Part shown: piece after piece, positions 17,459 through 26,817 of the stretch
Layout: each line of letters begins with the position of its first letter
Position numbering within the stretch: position 1 is the stretch's first letter
Origin: Cytophagales bacterium
GTDB taxonomy: Bacteria > Bacteroidota > Bacteroidia > Cytophagales > Thermoflexibacteraceae
Assembly: GCA_013299115.1 (NCBI GenBank)
Contig: JAAFKA010000007.1
Span: 62,001-126,000 of the forward strand
Direction of reading: 5' to 3'
Length of the DNA: 64,000 nt
The notes under the pieces: model-generated
Told to the model about the DNA's origin: nothing
Database searches by the model: none
What the model saw: only the letters and a program-made list of their open reading frames with translations
Program-made: the position numbers and the translations under genes

Positions 17459-17504
17459 ATTTGCCTGAAGGCAAATATACGACATTTGCCTAAAGGCGAA
17501 TATA
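17459..17504. repeat. Tandem pair of TTTGCC-GGCAAA hairpins
   Basis: Two adjacent units read ATTTGCCTGAAGGCAAATAT and ATTTGCCTAAAGGCGAATAT. Each is a 6-bp stem with a 4-nt loop, followed by AC. They lie 0.13 kb upstream of the TPR-histidine kinase. Confidence 0.5.
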
Positions 17505-17635
17505 CAGTTTTATTTTTTCAAAACTATTCTTACATTTGCAACTTTCTTCTTAATTTTGCGTTTTTATAATTGGCAAATTGACTCCAAAAATAGTATCTTG
17601 CTTAGTTATAAGTTTTGGGTTAAAGATTTTTACAA

Positions 17636-19783
17636 ATGTTTAGATTCTTCCTTTTCGTATGCTTATTCATTAGTACGCAGCTCTTGCCTCTGCGTGGTTA
17701 TGCTCATCATGTGGTTACGGATAGTCTAAACAATGCGTTGACGAATCACCGCCCCGATAGTGCGAAGGCTGTACTTTATAAATTATTGGTGCAAGAAATC
17801 CGCAATACATCTCCTTATAAAGCCCTCGATTTTGCCCAACAAGGCTTAGATTTGGCATTGCAGATGCGAAATTATCCGTTGGTGGCAGATTTTTACACCG
17901 AAAAAGGGTTCATTTATCACACGCAAGGCAATTATGCTATGGCTTTGCACTATTTTTTGCAAGCCCTTCACATAGCAGACAAAAATCATTTGCTTTTGCA
18001 ACAGGCAGAGGCAGAAAGAAAAATTGCTTTGTTGTATCAAAAACAGCAAAATTTTACGCAAGCCTTAGCTTTTGCCCAACAAAGTTTACACACCTTAGAA
18101 CATTTGCGAGATAGACAACAGGTGGCGTTGGCGTTGGGCTGCATAGCCGACATTTATTTGGCACAAAACAACCACAACAAGGCTATTTATTACTTCAATA
18201 AGGCTTTGCCTATTTTGAAAACTGCAAACGAACAGCAATTATTGGCAAATATGGAGATTGACCTTTTGGAAGTCTATCTCCAAACGGCTAACTATCCAAA
18301 AGCCTTGCAATTTTGCGATGCAGCCCACAAAACTTACAAAGCCTTAGCCCATGTAAAAGGTGAGGCTTTGGCACTGCAAACCTACGGCAAAATTTATGCG
18401 GGCATGGGCAACCTAAACCAAAGCAGTCAGTTTTTCCAACAAGCCATAGCCATTTATTTGGATTTGGAGGACAACCTAAACGAAACTATTTGTTTGCAGC
18501 AGTTGGCTACTTTGTATTTTGACAACAAAAAAATAACAGAAGCCGAATTGTACGCCAATCAGTCATTGGCAATAGCAAAATCTCTCGATGCTCGCCAAGA
18601 AATTAAGGAGGCTTACCAATTATTGTATCAAATCTACAAACAGCAAGGTTTGCTGAACAAAGCCTTGTATTATTTTGAGCAAAAAACGCAAATGACCGAC
18701 AGCATTTATAACCACGAAAAAGACAATTTTTTGGTAGAAATGCACCATAATTACGAAAAAGAAAGGCACATAGAGGAAGTGGCTTTGCACAAATCTTATG
18801 CACAAAAACAGACCAAAGAAATAGAAAAACAAACTAACTTACGCAACTTGTTCATATTCAGTTCATTATTGGCACTGGCGTTGTTGTTTTTCTTGTGGAA
18901 AAGCAACCACCAAAAAAAGGCAATCAACCAAGCTTTGTTAGCACAACAAGCATTGATTTCTGCTCAAAACAGAGAATTGCACCAAATACGAACCTCATTA
19001 GAGCAGGAACAAAATGCAACTTCTGTTTTAAATACGCAACTTCAACAGAAAATAGCCAATAATGACGAGGAATTGCAAGCTACGGTAGCCAATTTGACTG
19101 TTAAAAATCAAGATTTGGCTGAATTTTCTCACATTGTTTCGCACAATCTCCGTTCTCCTATTTCTACTATCAAGGGTTTGCTCAACCTTTACCAGATAGA
19201 AGCCCAAGAAAATCAGCCCGAAAAATTGGAACAACTGCTGATGCACCTTAGCAAAAGTATCAACAAATTAGATGCAGTGGTGTATGACCTGAACGAAATT
19301 TTGGCAGTCAAGGACAGCATTACGCAAACCAATGAATTGATTGATTTTCAGACTCTTACGTGGGAAGTTTTGCATACCCGTTTGGAATATGAAATAAACA
19401 AACCGACTATACAAATTCAAACCAACTTTGCAGACAATTTGTATTTTGTGAGCATCAGGAGTTATGTAGAAAACATTGTCTATCAATTAGTTAGCAATGC
19501 TATCAAATACCAAGACCCCGATAAACCTTTGCTTATTCAGTTGAGTTCGGCGTTGGCTGAAAACAATGACGAAGTGAAACTTGCCATCAAAGACAATGGT
19601 TTGGGGATTCCTGATACCAATAAATTGTTTAAACTCTACCAACGCCAGCACTTTCACGTAGAAGGTACTGGTTTAGGGCTGTATTTGGTGGCGGTGCAGT
19701 TGCAAGCTATGGGTGGCAGAATAGAGGTGGATAGTGAACAAGGACACGGTACAGAATTTTCGGTTTATTTTAGGTTGAGTTGA
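17636..19783 (+). CDS. TPR sensor histidine kinase
   Basis: 715 aa. Signal peptide 1-24, then periplasmic tetratricopeptide repeats about 40-375 (for example ADFYTEKGFIYHTQGNYAMALHYF and ALGCIADIYLAQNNHNKAIYYF). One transmembrane helix at about 403-422, then a coiled coil. The HisKA box DLAEFSHIVSHNLRSPISTI has the phosphoacceptor at H503. The HATPase_c domain shows the N box (VSNAIKYQDP), G1 (KDNGLGIP) and G2 (GTGLGLYLVAVQLQAMGG) motifs. It is an orphan kinase: no response regulator is adjacent, so phosphotransfer is probably to a distant partner. This architecture is very common in Cytophagales. Confidence 0.93.
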   Translation: MFRFFLFVCLFISTQLLPLRGYAHHVVTDSLNNALTNHRPDSAKAVLYKLLVQEIRNTSPYKALDFAQQGLDLALQMRNYPLVADFYTEKGFIYHTQGNYAMALHYFLQALHIADKNHLLLQQAEAERKIALLYQKQQNFTQALAFAQQSLHTLEHLRDRQQVALALGCIADIYLAQNNHNKAIYYFNKALPILKTANEQQLLANMEIDLLEVYLQTANYPKALQFCDAAHKTYKALAHVKGEALALQTYGKIYAGMGNLNQSSQFFQQAIAIYLDLEDNLNETICLQQLATLYFDNKKITEAELYANQSLAIAKSLDARQEIKEAYQLLYQIYKQQGLLNKALYYFEQKTQMTDSIYNHEKDNFLVEMHHNYEKERHIEEVALHKSYAQKQTKEIEKQTNLRNLFIFSSLLALALLFFLWKSNHQKKAINQALLAQQALISAQNRELHQIRTSLEQEQNATSVLNTQLQQKIANNDEELQATVANLTVKNQDLAEFSHIVSHNLRSPISTIKGLLNLYQIEAQENQPEKLEQLLMHLSKSINKLDAVVYDLNEILAVKDSITQTNELIDFQTLTWEVLHTRLEYEINKPTIQIQTNFADNLYFVSIRSYVENIVYQLVSNAIKYQDPDKPLLIQLSSALAENNDEVKLAIKDNGLGIPDTNKLFKLYQRQHFHVEGTGLGLYLVAVQLQAMGGRIEVDSEQGHGTEFSVYFRLS

Positions 19784-19798
19784 AAATGGAAACGGTAT

Positions 19799-21244
19799 TT
19801 ATTCCACATAATTAATTCTCAATGAGAGTCCAGTGGAAGAAATTTGAAATTTGTTACTTGTTTCACCCTGCAAAGCTATACGGATAAAAGGCTCTATTTG
19901 GTAAGAAAAATGTTTGCCCAATGCTCTTTCATAGCCTAATTGTAATTGCAAACCAGCAAAGGGTGTAAACAAATTGCCTTCGATGGCAGACTTTTGTTGG
20001 GTATATTGCGAAACAATCTTTGAATTTCCTCCAAAACTTGGCGGGGCAGACGTAACCGAGTTGCTATTAACAGGCAAGGCATTGTAAACCGCCAAATTGC
20101 TTTCTTCTTTGGTGCTTTGCAACAAGAAATGATTGAGCAACAAAGCCGACACAAACCATTTGCCTTTTTCTTGGGCATCTATCACATCATAACGCAAAGA
20201 GATGGGGATAATAGCTTGCTGTATGGTATAGCTAACTTGACTTGCAGACGATACTTTTAGTTGGTTGAGGGTATCCAAAACCACTTGATTAGTCCCTGCA
20301 TCGCTAAAATTGAGTTGGTAGCCTGAAAACAAAGCTCCTGTTCCTACGCTGAATTTGCCTATTTTGTACTCTGCCAAAACCCCCATATTTAAAGCCACAA
20401 TTTGTTGCGTAAGAGTCTTGTCGGCTACTGCACCTCTTGCCGTTAAATTAGCCACAAATTGTTGTTCGTCTTTTACCCGCAAGGTCGTGTTCATGCCCAT
20501 AGCCACCACGCCTATACGAAAACGGCGAACTTTTGGAGTGGCTGCTGCTAAGAGTTGCGACCTCCTATCTGCCTGATAATGAGGCAAAATTACAAGTTTT
20601 TTAATGCTATCTTGGGGCAAGGGGGCAAGACCCATAGGCTGCAATAGCGTGATTAACTGGGGCAACTCCTCGCTGGCAACAGGCTGCACAGGAGCAGGTG
20701 TTTCGACAATTTTATTGCGGGGTTGTTGCCCTTGTTGCTGAGTTGGTTGCTTACTTACTTGGCTACTTTTTTGCTTATTTCTTTGCCCATTTTCTTGTTT
20801 ATTTCCTTGCTTGCCTTTGTACGTTTTCTGGTTATTTTTTGCTTTTACTTCCAAAAAAGATTTTTTGGCAACCATAGCTTTTTTATCAGGCATAGCTGAC
20901 AATTTATCAACCGCCAAAGTTGGTTTTGCTACTTCGTTGTTTGAGGTTGTAGTCGCAATTATTGTTTCTGTTGGTACTTGCAAAGGCTTAGTAACCAAGC
21001 CATTAGCTTGTTTACTGGTTGTGTCTTGCTGTTGCAAAACCCCGACAGGAGTACCCACCACTTTGGGGTTGCCTATCCACCAAAACAGCAAACTACCTAT
21101 TAAAGCCACCAACACAACGGCAAACTTCCACCAAAACCAACGGCGGCGGTTGTGTGTAGCCAGTCGTTGTTGGAGTTGTTCCCAATGCTGGGGATTGTAA
21201 TTGACTTTGTGCTGGTCTAATTTATGACGTAAATTTTTGTTCAT
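19799..21244 (-). CDS. Membrane-anchored outer-membrane beta-barrel-like protein, probable anti-sigma partner
   Basis: About 481 aa from ATG 21244, which lies 2 nt after the stop of the sigma-factor gene (TGATTATG arrangement); a TTG six bases upstream is possible. A cytoplasmic N-terminus of about 35 residues (NLRHKLDQHKVNYNPQHWEQLQQRL) precedes one transmembrane helix (about 37-58). A K/Q/N-rich low-complexity linker follows (about 130-175), then a C-terminal region (about 240-481) of alternating strands typical of PorT/OmpW-type outer-membrane barrels. In Bacteroidota this arrangement sits directly behind ECF sigma genes and is taken to restrain the sigma factor through its N-terminus. Function inferred from context. 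Confidence 0.82.
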   Translation of the reverse strand: MNKNLRHKLDQHKVNYNPQHWEQLQQRLATHNRRRWFWWKFAVVLVALIGSLLFWWIGNPKVVGTPVGVLQQQDTTSKQANGLVTKPLQVPTETIIATTTSNNEVAKPTLAVDKLSAMPDKKAMVAKKSFLEVKAKNNQKTYKGKQGNKQENGQRNKQKSSQVSKQPTQQQGQQPRNKIVETPAPVQPVASEELPQLITLLQPMGLAPLPQDSIKKLVILPHYQADRRSQLLAAATPKVRRFRIGVVAMGMNTTLRVKDEQQFVANLTARGAVADKTLTQQIVALNMGVLAEYKIGKFSVGTGALFSGYQLNFSDAGTNQVVLDTLNQLKVSSASQVSYTIQQAIIPISLRYDVIDAQEKGKWFVSALLLNHFLLQSTKEESNLAVYNALPVNSNSVTSAPPSFGGNSKIVSQYTQQKSAIEGNLFTPFAGLQLQLGYERALGKHFSYQIEPFIRIALQGETSNKFQISSTGLSLRINYVE

Positions 21245-21246
21245 AA

Positions 21247-21810
21247 TCAAATAAAGTTGCTGTAACTTTTTTCTATCACTTGTTTGAGTTTCTGCTTGGC
21301 ACGTGAAAGAAAAGTGCGTGATACAGACTCCGTTATACCCATTTGGGCTGCTATTTCCTCGTGAGTATAACCTTCTATTTCGTATAAGTTGAATACAATA
21401 CGGTGATTATCAGGGAGTTCTTTCAATAGTTGCAAAATTTCTTCAGTAGCAAAAGAGTCTGCCCAGTCGGGGCTTAGTTCTTCGGCTGCTTCTTGCAAGT
21501 CTTCCGTAGCAAAGGGCTGTTGTCTTTCTTTTTTTCGGCTATAATCTATGGCAGTATTTACCACTAATTTGCGAAGCCATTGTTTAAAATCAAAACTTTT
21601 GTCGTACTTATCTATTTGTGTGAATACTTTAAAGAAACTATCATTCAATATTTCGGCAGCCTCCTCTTTTTTTTGGCTGTATCGCAAACAAATGGTCATA
21701 ACATAGCCGTAGTAATGCTGGTAAAGCATTTCTTGGGCTTTGGCGTTGCCTTTTTTGCAACCGTCTATCCAATCAAGGTCAGTATCCTGTGTTTTCTTTC
21801 GGAAAAACAT
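21247..21810 (-). CDS. ECF-type RNA polymerase sigma-70 factor
   Basis: 187 aa, region organisation of an extracytoplasmic-function sigma factor. Sigma-2 at about 22-90 (MLYQHYYGYVMTICLRYSQKKEEAAEILNDSFFKVF... FKQWLRKLVVNTAIDYSRKK). Sigma-4 at about 125-180 with a helix-turn-helix (LPDNHRIVFNLYEIEGYTHEEIAAQMG-ITESVSRTFLSRAK). It directs RNA polymerase to a small regulon. Immediately followed, with 2 nt between stop and start, by the anchored barrel protein, suggesting an envelope-responsive sigma/anti-sigma unit. No autoregulatory promoter could be identified. Confidence 0.93.
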   Translation of the reverse strand: MFFRKKTQDTDLDWIDGCKKGNAKAQEMLYQHYYGYVMTICLRYSQKKEEAAEILNDSFFKVFTQIDKYDKSFDFKQWLRKLVVNTAIDYSRKKERQQPFATEDLQEAAEELSPDWADSFATEEILQLLKELPDNHRIVFNLYEIEGYTHEEIAAQMGITESVSRTFLSRAKQKLKQVIEKSYSNFI

Positions 21811-21917
21811 GAAGGCTTAAAAGTAAAGTAGTAGTAAAATGTAGTTTTTGTTGTAGGCTCCTATTATCCTATACGTCAAAATCGAGCAAAACGCAACAGT
21901 TATCAAATTTTTTTTTA

Positions 21918-21925
21918 TAACTTTG
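21918..21925 (+). promoter_or_regulatory. Candidate -7 box TAACTTTG before tspO
   Basis: Matches TAnnTTTG 70 nt before the ATG at 21995. A -33 box is not clear. Confidence 0.35.
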
Positions 21926-21994
21926 AAAAATTAGTAGGGTTTTCACTTACCTTACCCAAATTTGAACAAAACATTTGATAATTAAAAACAGCAA

Positions 21995-22465
21995 ATGAAA
22001 AACATTTTAAGTCTATTGGTTTGTTTAGCCATTTGCTTGGCGGTAGGCGGCGTAGCAGGTTATGGTACAGCAGCTTCGGTCAGTACGTGGTATCCTACGC
22101 TGAATAAGCCTTTTTTCAATCCACCTGACTGGGTTTTTGGTCCTGTTTGGACAATTTTATACACAATGATGGCTGTTGCCTTGTGGTTGGTCTGGAAATC
22201 TGACCAGCCTCAACAAGCCATACGTAAGGCTCTTGTAGCTTTTGCGGTGCAATTGATACTAAATTTCTGGTGGTCTTTTATCTTTTTTAGCTTGCAATCT
22301 GTGTCGTTGGCTTTGATAGAGATTGTTTTTTTGTGGTTTGCCATTGGTTATACTATACACCTATTTCGACAGTTAGTTCCGCTAACTGTTTGGCTTTTAG
22401 CACCTTACTTGGCTTGGGTAGGTTTTGCATGGGCATTAACCGCAAGTATTTGGTGGTTGAATTGA
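21995..22465 (+). CDS. tspO: TspO/MBR family tryptophan-rich sensory protein
   Basis: 156 aa, five transmembrane helices, the full family length. Diagnostic motifs are present: WYPTLNKPFFNPPDWVFGPVWTILY (about 30-54), NFWWSFIFFSL (about 90-101) and the tryptophan-rich C-terminus APYLAWVGFAWALTASIWWLN. TspO proteins bind and help degrade porphyrins and are linked to oxidative and light stress responses. Inner or outer membrane in bacteria. Transcribed toward the TonB receptor gene (convergent, 7-bp gap), with no room for a separate terminator. Confidence 0.95.
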   Translation: MKNILSLLVCLAICLAVGGVAGYGTAASVSTWYPTLNKPFFNPPDWVFGPVWTILYTMMAVALWLVWKSDQPQQAIRKALVAFAVQLILNFWWSFIFFSLQSVSLALIEIVFLWFAIGYTIHLFRQLVPLTVWLLAPYLAWVGFAWALTASIWWLN

Positions 22466-22472
22466 AATTTAC

Positions 22473-24884
22473 TCAAAACTTAAAGTTATAGGTTATCGAA
22501 GGAATGATAGGAAACAACGAAACCTGCTTTGCCACAAAACCCGAAGGCAGTTTGGTAACTTTGTCGGTAATTTGCTCAAAATACAAGAAAAACGCATTTC
22601 TGCGGTTATAGACGTTGTAAATGCTGAACGTAAGGTCAGACTCTCCCCAGCGAGGTTTGAATTTCCAGACCAAAGCAAGGTCTAAACGATGGTAGTCTAT
22701 GAGTCTAAACGAATTTCTTTCGGTGTATTCGGGAATTATCAACGGTGGACGAGTTACCATGTCTTGCACATAAAAACGACCAATAGGCAGCGAAACTGCG
22801 GGACCTGTGCCGTAAACCCAAGTGGCAGAGACAAAAACCCTCTTCGATAGTTTGTGCATGACCACCAATGAAACGTCATTTCTGCGGTCATAGCGGGGGT
22901 GAAAAGCCTCGCCTTTGTTTATGGCAGCAAATTGTCGCCAAGCGTAGGCGTGGGTAAAACCGAGCCAGCCTGTGGTTTTGCCTGTTTTTTTCTCCAAATA
23001 AATTTCAGTTCCATAAGCCCAACCTTTGCCAAATACAAATTCGTTATCCAAATCGGAAGTGCCTACTAATTGGGCGCCGTCTTTAAAATCTATTTGGTTG
23101 CTCATGGTTTTGTAATACACTTCGTTGCTCAAAAAGAATTTGTCGCCAAACAAAGCAAACGAAACCCCCGCAGCCACCTGCGTAGCCTGTTCAGGTTTTA
23201 CAATGGCATTGGACGGATACCACAAATCCGATGGCAGACTTGCCCCCGAACTCGACACCAAGTGTTGGTATTGGTACATTTGGGCTGCACTTGCCTTGAC
23301 TGCAATTTTGTCTGTAACCTTGTAACGAGCCGACAATCGAGGTTCTAAGCCTGAATAAAATTTGCCGCGTGAGTCGAAACCCGAATAGCGAAGTCCGCCT
23401 GTAACAGCCAATTTTTTGCTAACAGTCCATTCGTCAGATACAAAAACGCCAAATTCTAAGGCAGGAATGGTAGCTCCTTTGTTTACGTTGAGGTCTTCTC
23501 CGTTGCCGCCGCTAAACTGTGCCAACGAAAAACTGTGCAAGGTTGCCAAACCGCCAAAACTCAATAAATGTTTGTCGTTTGCTTTGTAACTCCAATCGGA
23601 TTTAAGGCTGATGTCCGCTATGCCAGAGCCTAAACGGATTTTGAAGTTGTCAAATTCATTGCGAACTAAATAATCGTAAGACGAATACAAAACAGCATTG
23701 TTGGTTGTCAATTTGTTGTTGAAACGGTGCTGCCAACCCATAACGGCTGTGGCATTGCCCCAATCTAAATTTACTGTAAATCGTTGGGCAAACTCGAAGG
23801 CATCTCTACCATAATAGCCCGAAAAATAGAACTTGTTTTTTTCGTCGAGGTCAAAAGTAATTTTGGCTGTGAGGTCGTGAAAATAGTAGGCAGGAATAGG
23901 GTCGTAATTGACCACGCCTTCGTTGTTTTTGTTGATTGCCCTTGTGAACACATCAAAATAGGTGCGTCTGCCTGAAAGTAAAATGTTCATTTTTTTCTTT
24001 CTTTTGGCAAAGTAAATCGGAATATCCAAAGCCAAACGCGAAGAAATTAGCCCAATACCTCCTGAACCACTTAGTTTTTTGGCATCGCCGTTTTTCATTT
24101 TTACATCGACTACGGAGGACAACCTACCGCCAAATTGGGCGGGGAAATCTCCTTTGTAGAGGTCGACTCTGTCTATGGCATCGGTATTGAAAACACTGAA
24201 AAAACCAAACAAATGGTTGGGATTATAGACCAAAGCCCCGTCTAACAAAACCAAATTTTGGTCGGGTCCTCCGCCACGCACATACAAGCCCGATGTGCCT
24301 TCGCCACCCGACTGCACCCCTGGTTTGAGTTGCAGAATTTTGATAATGTCGGTTTCGCCAAACAAGGCGGGCAATAATTTTGCCTCCTTTGCCGTAATGG
24401 TATTGACACTCATCTGCACTGCTTCCACTTTTTCTACGGCAGATTGTCCTGTAACCACCACTTCGGTCAGTTGTTGGTCATCGGTGGCAAGGTCAAAAAC
24501 TATTTCGGTATTTTGCTGTAAATCAAGGGTTTGCTTTTGGGTTTGGTAGCCAATAAAGGAAATAAGCAAGGTATGTTTGCCCGCAGGCAAAGCAAGGCTG
24601 AACTTACCTTTTTCGTTGGTTTGCACACCTTTTTTGCTCTCTTGGCTGTAAATAGTAGCCCCAACAAGCAATTCTCCTGTTTTGGTATCTCGCACTGCTC
24701 CTGTCAAGGTAAGCGTAGTTTGAGCATAAAGCCAACTGTTGCTAAATTGGCAACAGAGCAACAAAAGCAATAAAATTTTGGGCAAAATCCCACAAGAGTT
24801 TGAAACCCTTGCGGAGTTAAGTTTAGTAATAGCGTAGTTGGTAGTCAAAGTTGTAAATAATTTGCTGGTTGTACTGGGTAGCAA
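22473..24884 (-). CDS. TonB-dependent receptor with carboxypeptidase-regulatory-like N-terminal domain
   Basis: Up to 803 aa outer-membrane active transporter. After a hydrophobic signal (ILPKILLLLLLCCQ...LYAQ) comes a CarboxypepD_reg-like domain (LTGAVRDTKTGELLVGATIYSQ..., about 58-135). The plug domain follows (about 160-275; KPGVQSGGEGTSGLYVRGGGPDQNLVLLDGALVYNPNHLFG), then a 22-strand barrel ending in FPIIPSITYNFKF. Start is uncertain: no ATG precedes the signal peptide. The longest frame begins with TTG at 24884; a TTG at 24785 (MPKILLLLLL) would give a textbook signal peptide. No SusD partner adjoins, so the substrate is more likely a siderophore, metal or other small ligand than a glycan. 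Confidence 0.93.
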   Translation of the reverse strand: MLPSTTSKLFTTLTTNYAITKLNSARVSNSCGILPKILLLLLLCCQFSNSWLYAQTTLTLTGAVRDTKTGELLVGATIYSQESKKGVQTNEKGKFSLALPAGKHTLLISFIGYQTQKQTLDLQQNTEIVFDLATDDQQLTEVVVTGQSAVEKVEAVQMSVNTITAKEAKLLPALFGETDIIKILQLKPGVQSGGEGTSGLYVRGGGPDQNLVLLDGALVYNPNHLFGFFSVFNTDAIDRVDLYKGDFPAQFGGRLSSVVDVKMKNGDAKKLSGSGGIGLISSRLALDIPIYFAKRKKKMNILLSGRRTYFDVFTRAINKNNEGVVNYDPIPAYYFHDLTAKITFDLDEKNKFYFSGYYGRDAFEFAQRFTVNLDWGNATAVMGWQHRFNNKLTTNNAVLYSSYDYLVRNEFDNFKIRLGSGIADISLKSDWSYKANDKHLLSFGGLATLHSFSLAQFSGGNGEDLNVNKGATIPALEFGVFVSDEWTVSKKLAVTGGLRYSGFDSRGKFYSGLEPRLSARYKVTDKIAVKASAAQMYQYQHLVSSSGASLPSDLWYPSNAIVKPEQATQVAAGVSFALFGDKFFLSNEVYYKTMSNQIDFKDGAQLVGTSDLDNEFVFGKGWAYGTEIYLEKKTGKTTGWLGFTHAYAWRQFAAINKGEAFHPRYDRRNDVSLVVMHKLSKRVFVSATWVYGTGPAVSLPIGRFYVQDMVTRPPLIIPEYTERNSFRLIDYHRLDLALVWKFKPRWGESDLTFSIYNVYNRRNAFFLYFEQITDKVTKLPSGFVAKQVSLFPIIPSITYNFKF

Positions 24885-24944
24885 ATATAAGCTATTCTCT
24901 ATAAAATATGAAATTAAATAATCTCGATGGTTTGGTTTTTTTTA

Positions 24945-25107
24945 TACGTTGGCAACGGTCGCAGCCCTTGACAATCGTATAAAAATGAAGTCTATGCCGT
25001 TGTTTGTATCCTCACAAACAAGTAAAAACTTTCGGTTTTGAGAAACCGAAAGCACAACCGAAAGCACAACTAATAACTTTCGGTTTTGAGAAACCGAAAG
25101 CACAACA
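24945..25107. repeat. Repeat cluster: 35-nt palindromic element, TTGTTTGT hairpin, and two CTTTCGGTTTTGAGAAACCG units
   Basis: 24945-24979 is a single copy of the 35-nt element (centre changed to GGTCGCAGCCC). About 24996-25021 is the CCGTTGTTTGTATCC hairpin. Two direct repeats with the hairpin CGGTTTTGAGAAACCG lie near 25032-25047 and 25080-25095. Otherwise the 341-bp gap 24885-25225 holds AT-rich DNA without a gene. Confidence 0.65.
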
Positions 25108-25225
25108 TAAAACAGATTGAAAGATAACTACGGATTTTTTTAAGATAATTTAAAATCTGTGCCTATCAGCGTAATCTGTGTCATCAGTGTTCCAATAAAT
25201 TATTGATTTTCAACTACTTAATCAC

Positions 25226-26485
25226 CTACAATTTTTTGTAGCCCAGCAACCTATCCGACCTGCTTCCTGCCTGGCGGTAATAGACCAACACCTCGTAGTC
25301 GTTTTGGGTTTGTTGGTAACTTCCTTCAAAATACACCTCATCAGGTTTGGCATTGGGCTGTTTTAAGGTGTATTGGTAATTGTAAACCCCTTGTTTCAGC
25401 AACAGACGACATTCATATTGTTGGTAAGTTTCGTTGTAGGTCATTTTGTAGGAATCTGCAAGGGCAAAATCTGTGAATCCGCCTGTAACATACACATCAC
25501 CCTTTGCACGCAAAGCACGCAACCTGAATACCACGTCCATATAGTCCGACTCGGTTTTGGAGTCTTGGCTGCGAATGTTGCGGACAAAAAAACGACCATT
25601 GATGTCGGGCATGAGGTTGGTATAGCCCCCATTGCGATAGGTTTCGGTTATGAGGTAGTATTCGTTTTTCTTGGGCAGGAGCCGAAAAGTGTCTATTCCC
25701 CAGCCTCTTGCCTGTGCGTTAGACAAATCGAAAAAACGGTATTCGTTGCCACCCTGAAAAGAATTTTCTAATTGGAAATATCGAAATTCCATTTTTTTGT
25801 CAAATTCATTCACGTAGGTAGGTCGCAAGTTGTGTAGGGCGTTGTCCCAACGGTAGTTTTGGCGAATGACCACTGCCACCTCTTGCATAGGATTTTGGAT
25901 AGAATAATTGTTGTAACTAACCGCAAAATCTACTTGTTGATTTTGAAAAGTGCTGCTGCCACCTACCACAAAGTTTTGGGCTGTGCCTATGCCCACGCCG
26001 TTTTCGTGTACCATAAAACGGCGGGTAATCACCACTTTTTCGGCATTGCCCTCCTCATAAACCACCAACAGATAATTGCCCGACAACTTGACCGCAGGCA
26101 CTTGAAAAGAGAAGTGAATATATGGCACTTTGGTATTGAACGAAGTTTCTCTTTCGGTCAAATAAAATTCGTTGAACTGGTCTATAAACTCAATATCATT
26201 CAGCGTGGCGGGTTGCCAATCTGCCAAACAAGCCATAATTTTGACTGTATAACGCGGTGGACTGTCGGTCATGTCGTCAAATTCGAGGCGAAGACTCTGA
26301 TTTTGCAAAGGAATAATGGGCGGGGGCAACACAAAATCATTGCCAAAAGCAGGGTACAGCAGCACTGTTTTGATGTAAGGCGAATAGACAGCATCTTCAT
26401 AACGAAAATTGGCTGTTTGGGCTGCCAACTGTATGCTTGTCAAGCATTGCAGGCAGAAAAACAAGCATATTTTTTTGAAAGTCAT
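25226..26485 (-). CDS. Type IX secretion system plug protein (DUF5103 family)
   Basis: 419 aa secreted protein. Signal peptide 1-22 (ends IQLAAQ). The DUF5103 core covers essentially the whole chain, with family landmarks: YSPYIKTVLLYPAFGNDFVLPPPII (about 33-57), LRLEFDDMTDSPPRYTVKIMACLADWQP, NFVVGGSSTFQNQQVDFAV (about 180-198), LTETYRNGGYTNLMPDINGRFFVRN and DVYVTGGFTDFALAD (about 330-344). DUF5103 proteins plug the SprA translocon channel of the Bacteroidota type IX secretion system from the periplasmic side. The gene stands alone with its own promoter (26630-26660) and a long leader carrying a palindromic element. Confidence 0.9.
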   Translation of the reverse strand: MTFKKICLFFCLQCLTSIQLAAQTANFRYEDAVYSPYIKTVLLYPAFGNDFVLPPPIIPLQNQSLRLEFDDMTDSPPRYTVKIMACLADWQPATLNDIEFIDQFNEFYLTERETSFNTKVPYIHFSFQVPAVKLSGNYLLVVYEEGNAEKVVITRRFMVHENGVGIGTAQNFVVGGSSTFQNQQVDFAVSYNNYSIQNPMQEVAVVIRQNYRWDNALHNLRPTYVNEFDKKMEFRYFQLENSFQGGNEYRFFDLSNAQARGWGIDTFRLLPKKNEYYLITETYRNGGYTNLMPDINGRFFVRNIRSQDSKTESDYMDVVFRLRALRAKGDVYVTGGFTDFALADSYKMTYNETYQQYECRLLLKQGVYNYQYTLKQPNAKPDEVYFEGSYQQTQNDYEVLVYYRQAGSRSDRLLGYKKL

Positions 26486-26550
26486 AAATAGGTAAATAAT
26501 TTAGCTAAAATAAAGAGGATTAGGCTTTGCAATGCAGATGATGTTTTTTT

Positions 26551-26588
26551 TACGATTGTCAAGGTGCTATCACACCATTGCCAACGTA
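26551..26588. repeat. Palindromic element (38 nt) in the DUF5103 leader
   Basis: Conserved arms TACGATTGTCAAGG and CCATTGCCAACGTA around a GGTGCTATCACACC centre. It lies between the promoter at 26630-26660 and the DUF5103 start codon, so it is transcribed in the mRNA leader. Confidence 0.75.
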
Positions 26589-26629
26589 AAAAAAATACCA
26601 ACGTAAAAAAATATACGAACAAAGGTAGC

Positions 26630-26660
26630 AAATTTTTGTTAGATTGCCATTCTCCGCAAA
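26630..26660 (-). promoter_or_regulatory. Minus-strand promoter TTTG-N19-TACCTTTG for the DUF5103 gene
   Basis: On the minus strand TTTG (26660-26657), 19 nt, TACCTTTG (26637-26630): an exact match to the Bacteroidota consensus. It predicts a leader of about 140 nt before the ATG at 26485. Confidence 0.65.
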
Positions 26661-26763
26661 GTTAAGTAGATTTTTTGCCCTGTTGGTGGTTATTTTTATT
26701 GTAAATTCTTTCCTTTTTCCAAAGTTTTGCATATTTTGGCAGGTAAACCAAAAATAGATGGTT

Positions 26764-26771
26764 TATCTTTG
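26764..26771 (+). promoter_or_regulatory. Candidate -7 box TATCTTTG before the ATPase-PPR operon
   Basis: Matches TAnnTTTG 46 nt before the ATG at 26818. The nearest TTTG upstream (26735-26738) gives a 25-nt spacer, longer than usual, so the promoter may be weak or regulated. Confidence 0.45.
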
Positions 26772-26817
26772 TTTTTGCCCAAATAAAAAATAAATTTGAA
26801 ACAAAACTAAACCAATT

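Noticed and set aside
17248-17460. 70-codon minus-strand frame
   Set aside because: It overlaps the 35-nt palindrome and has no support as protein.
24882-24889. TATATTTG box before the TonB receptor
   Set aside because: It overlaps the longest possible start codon (TTG) and has no -33 partner; it only hints that translation begins further inside the frame.
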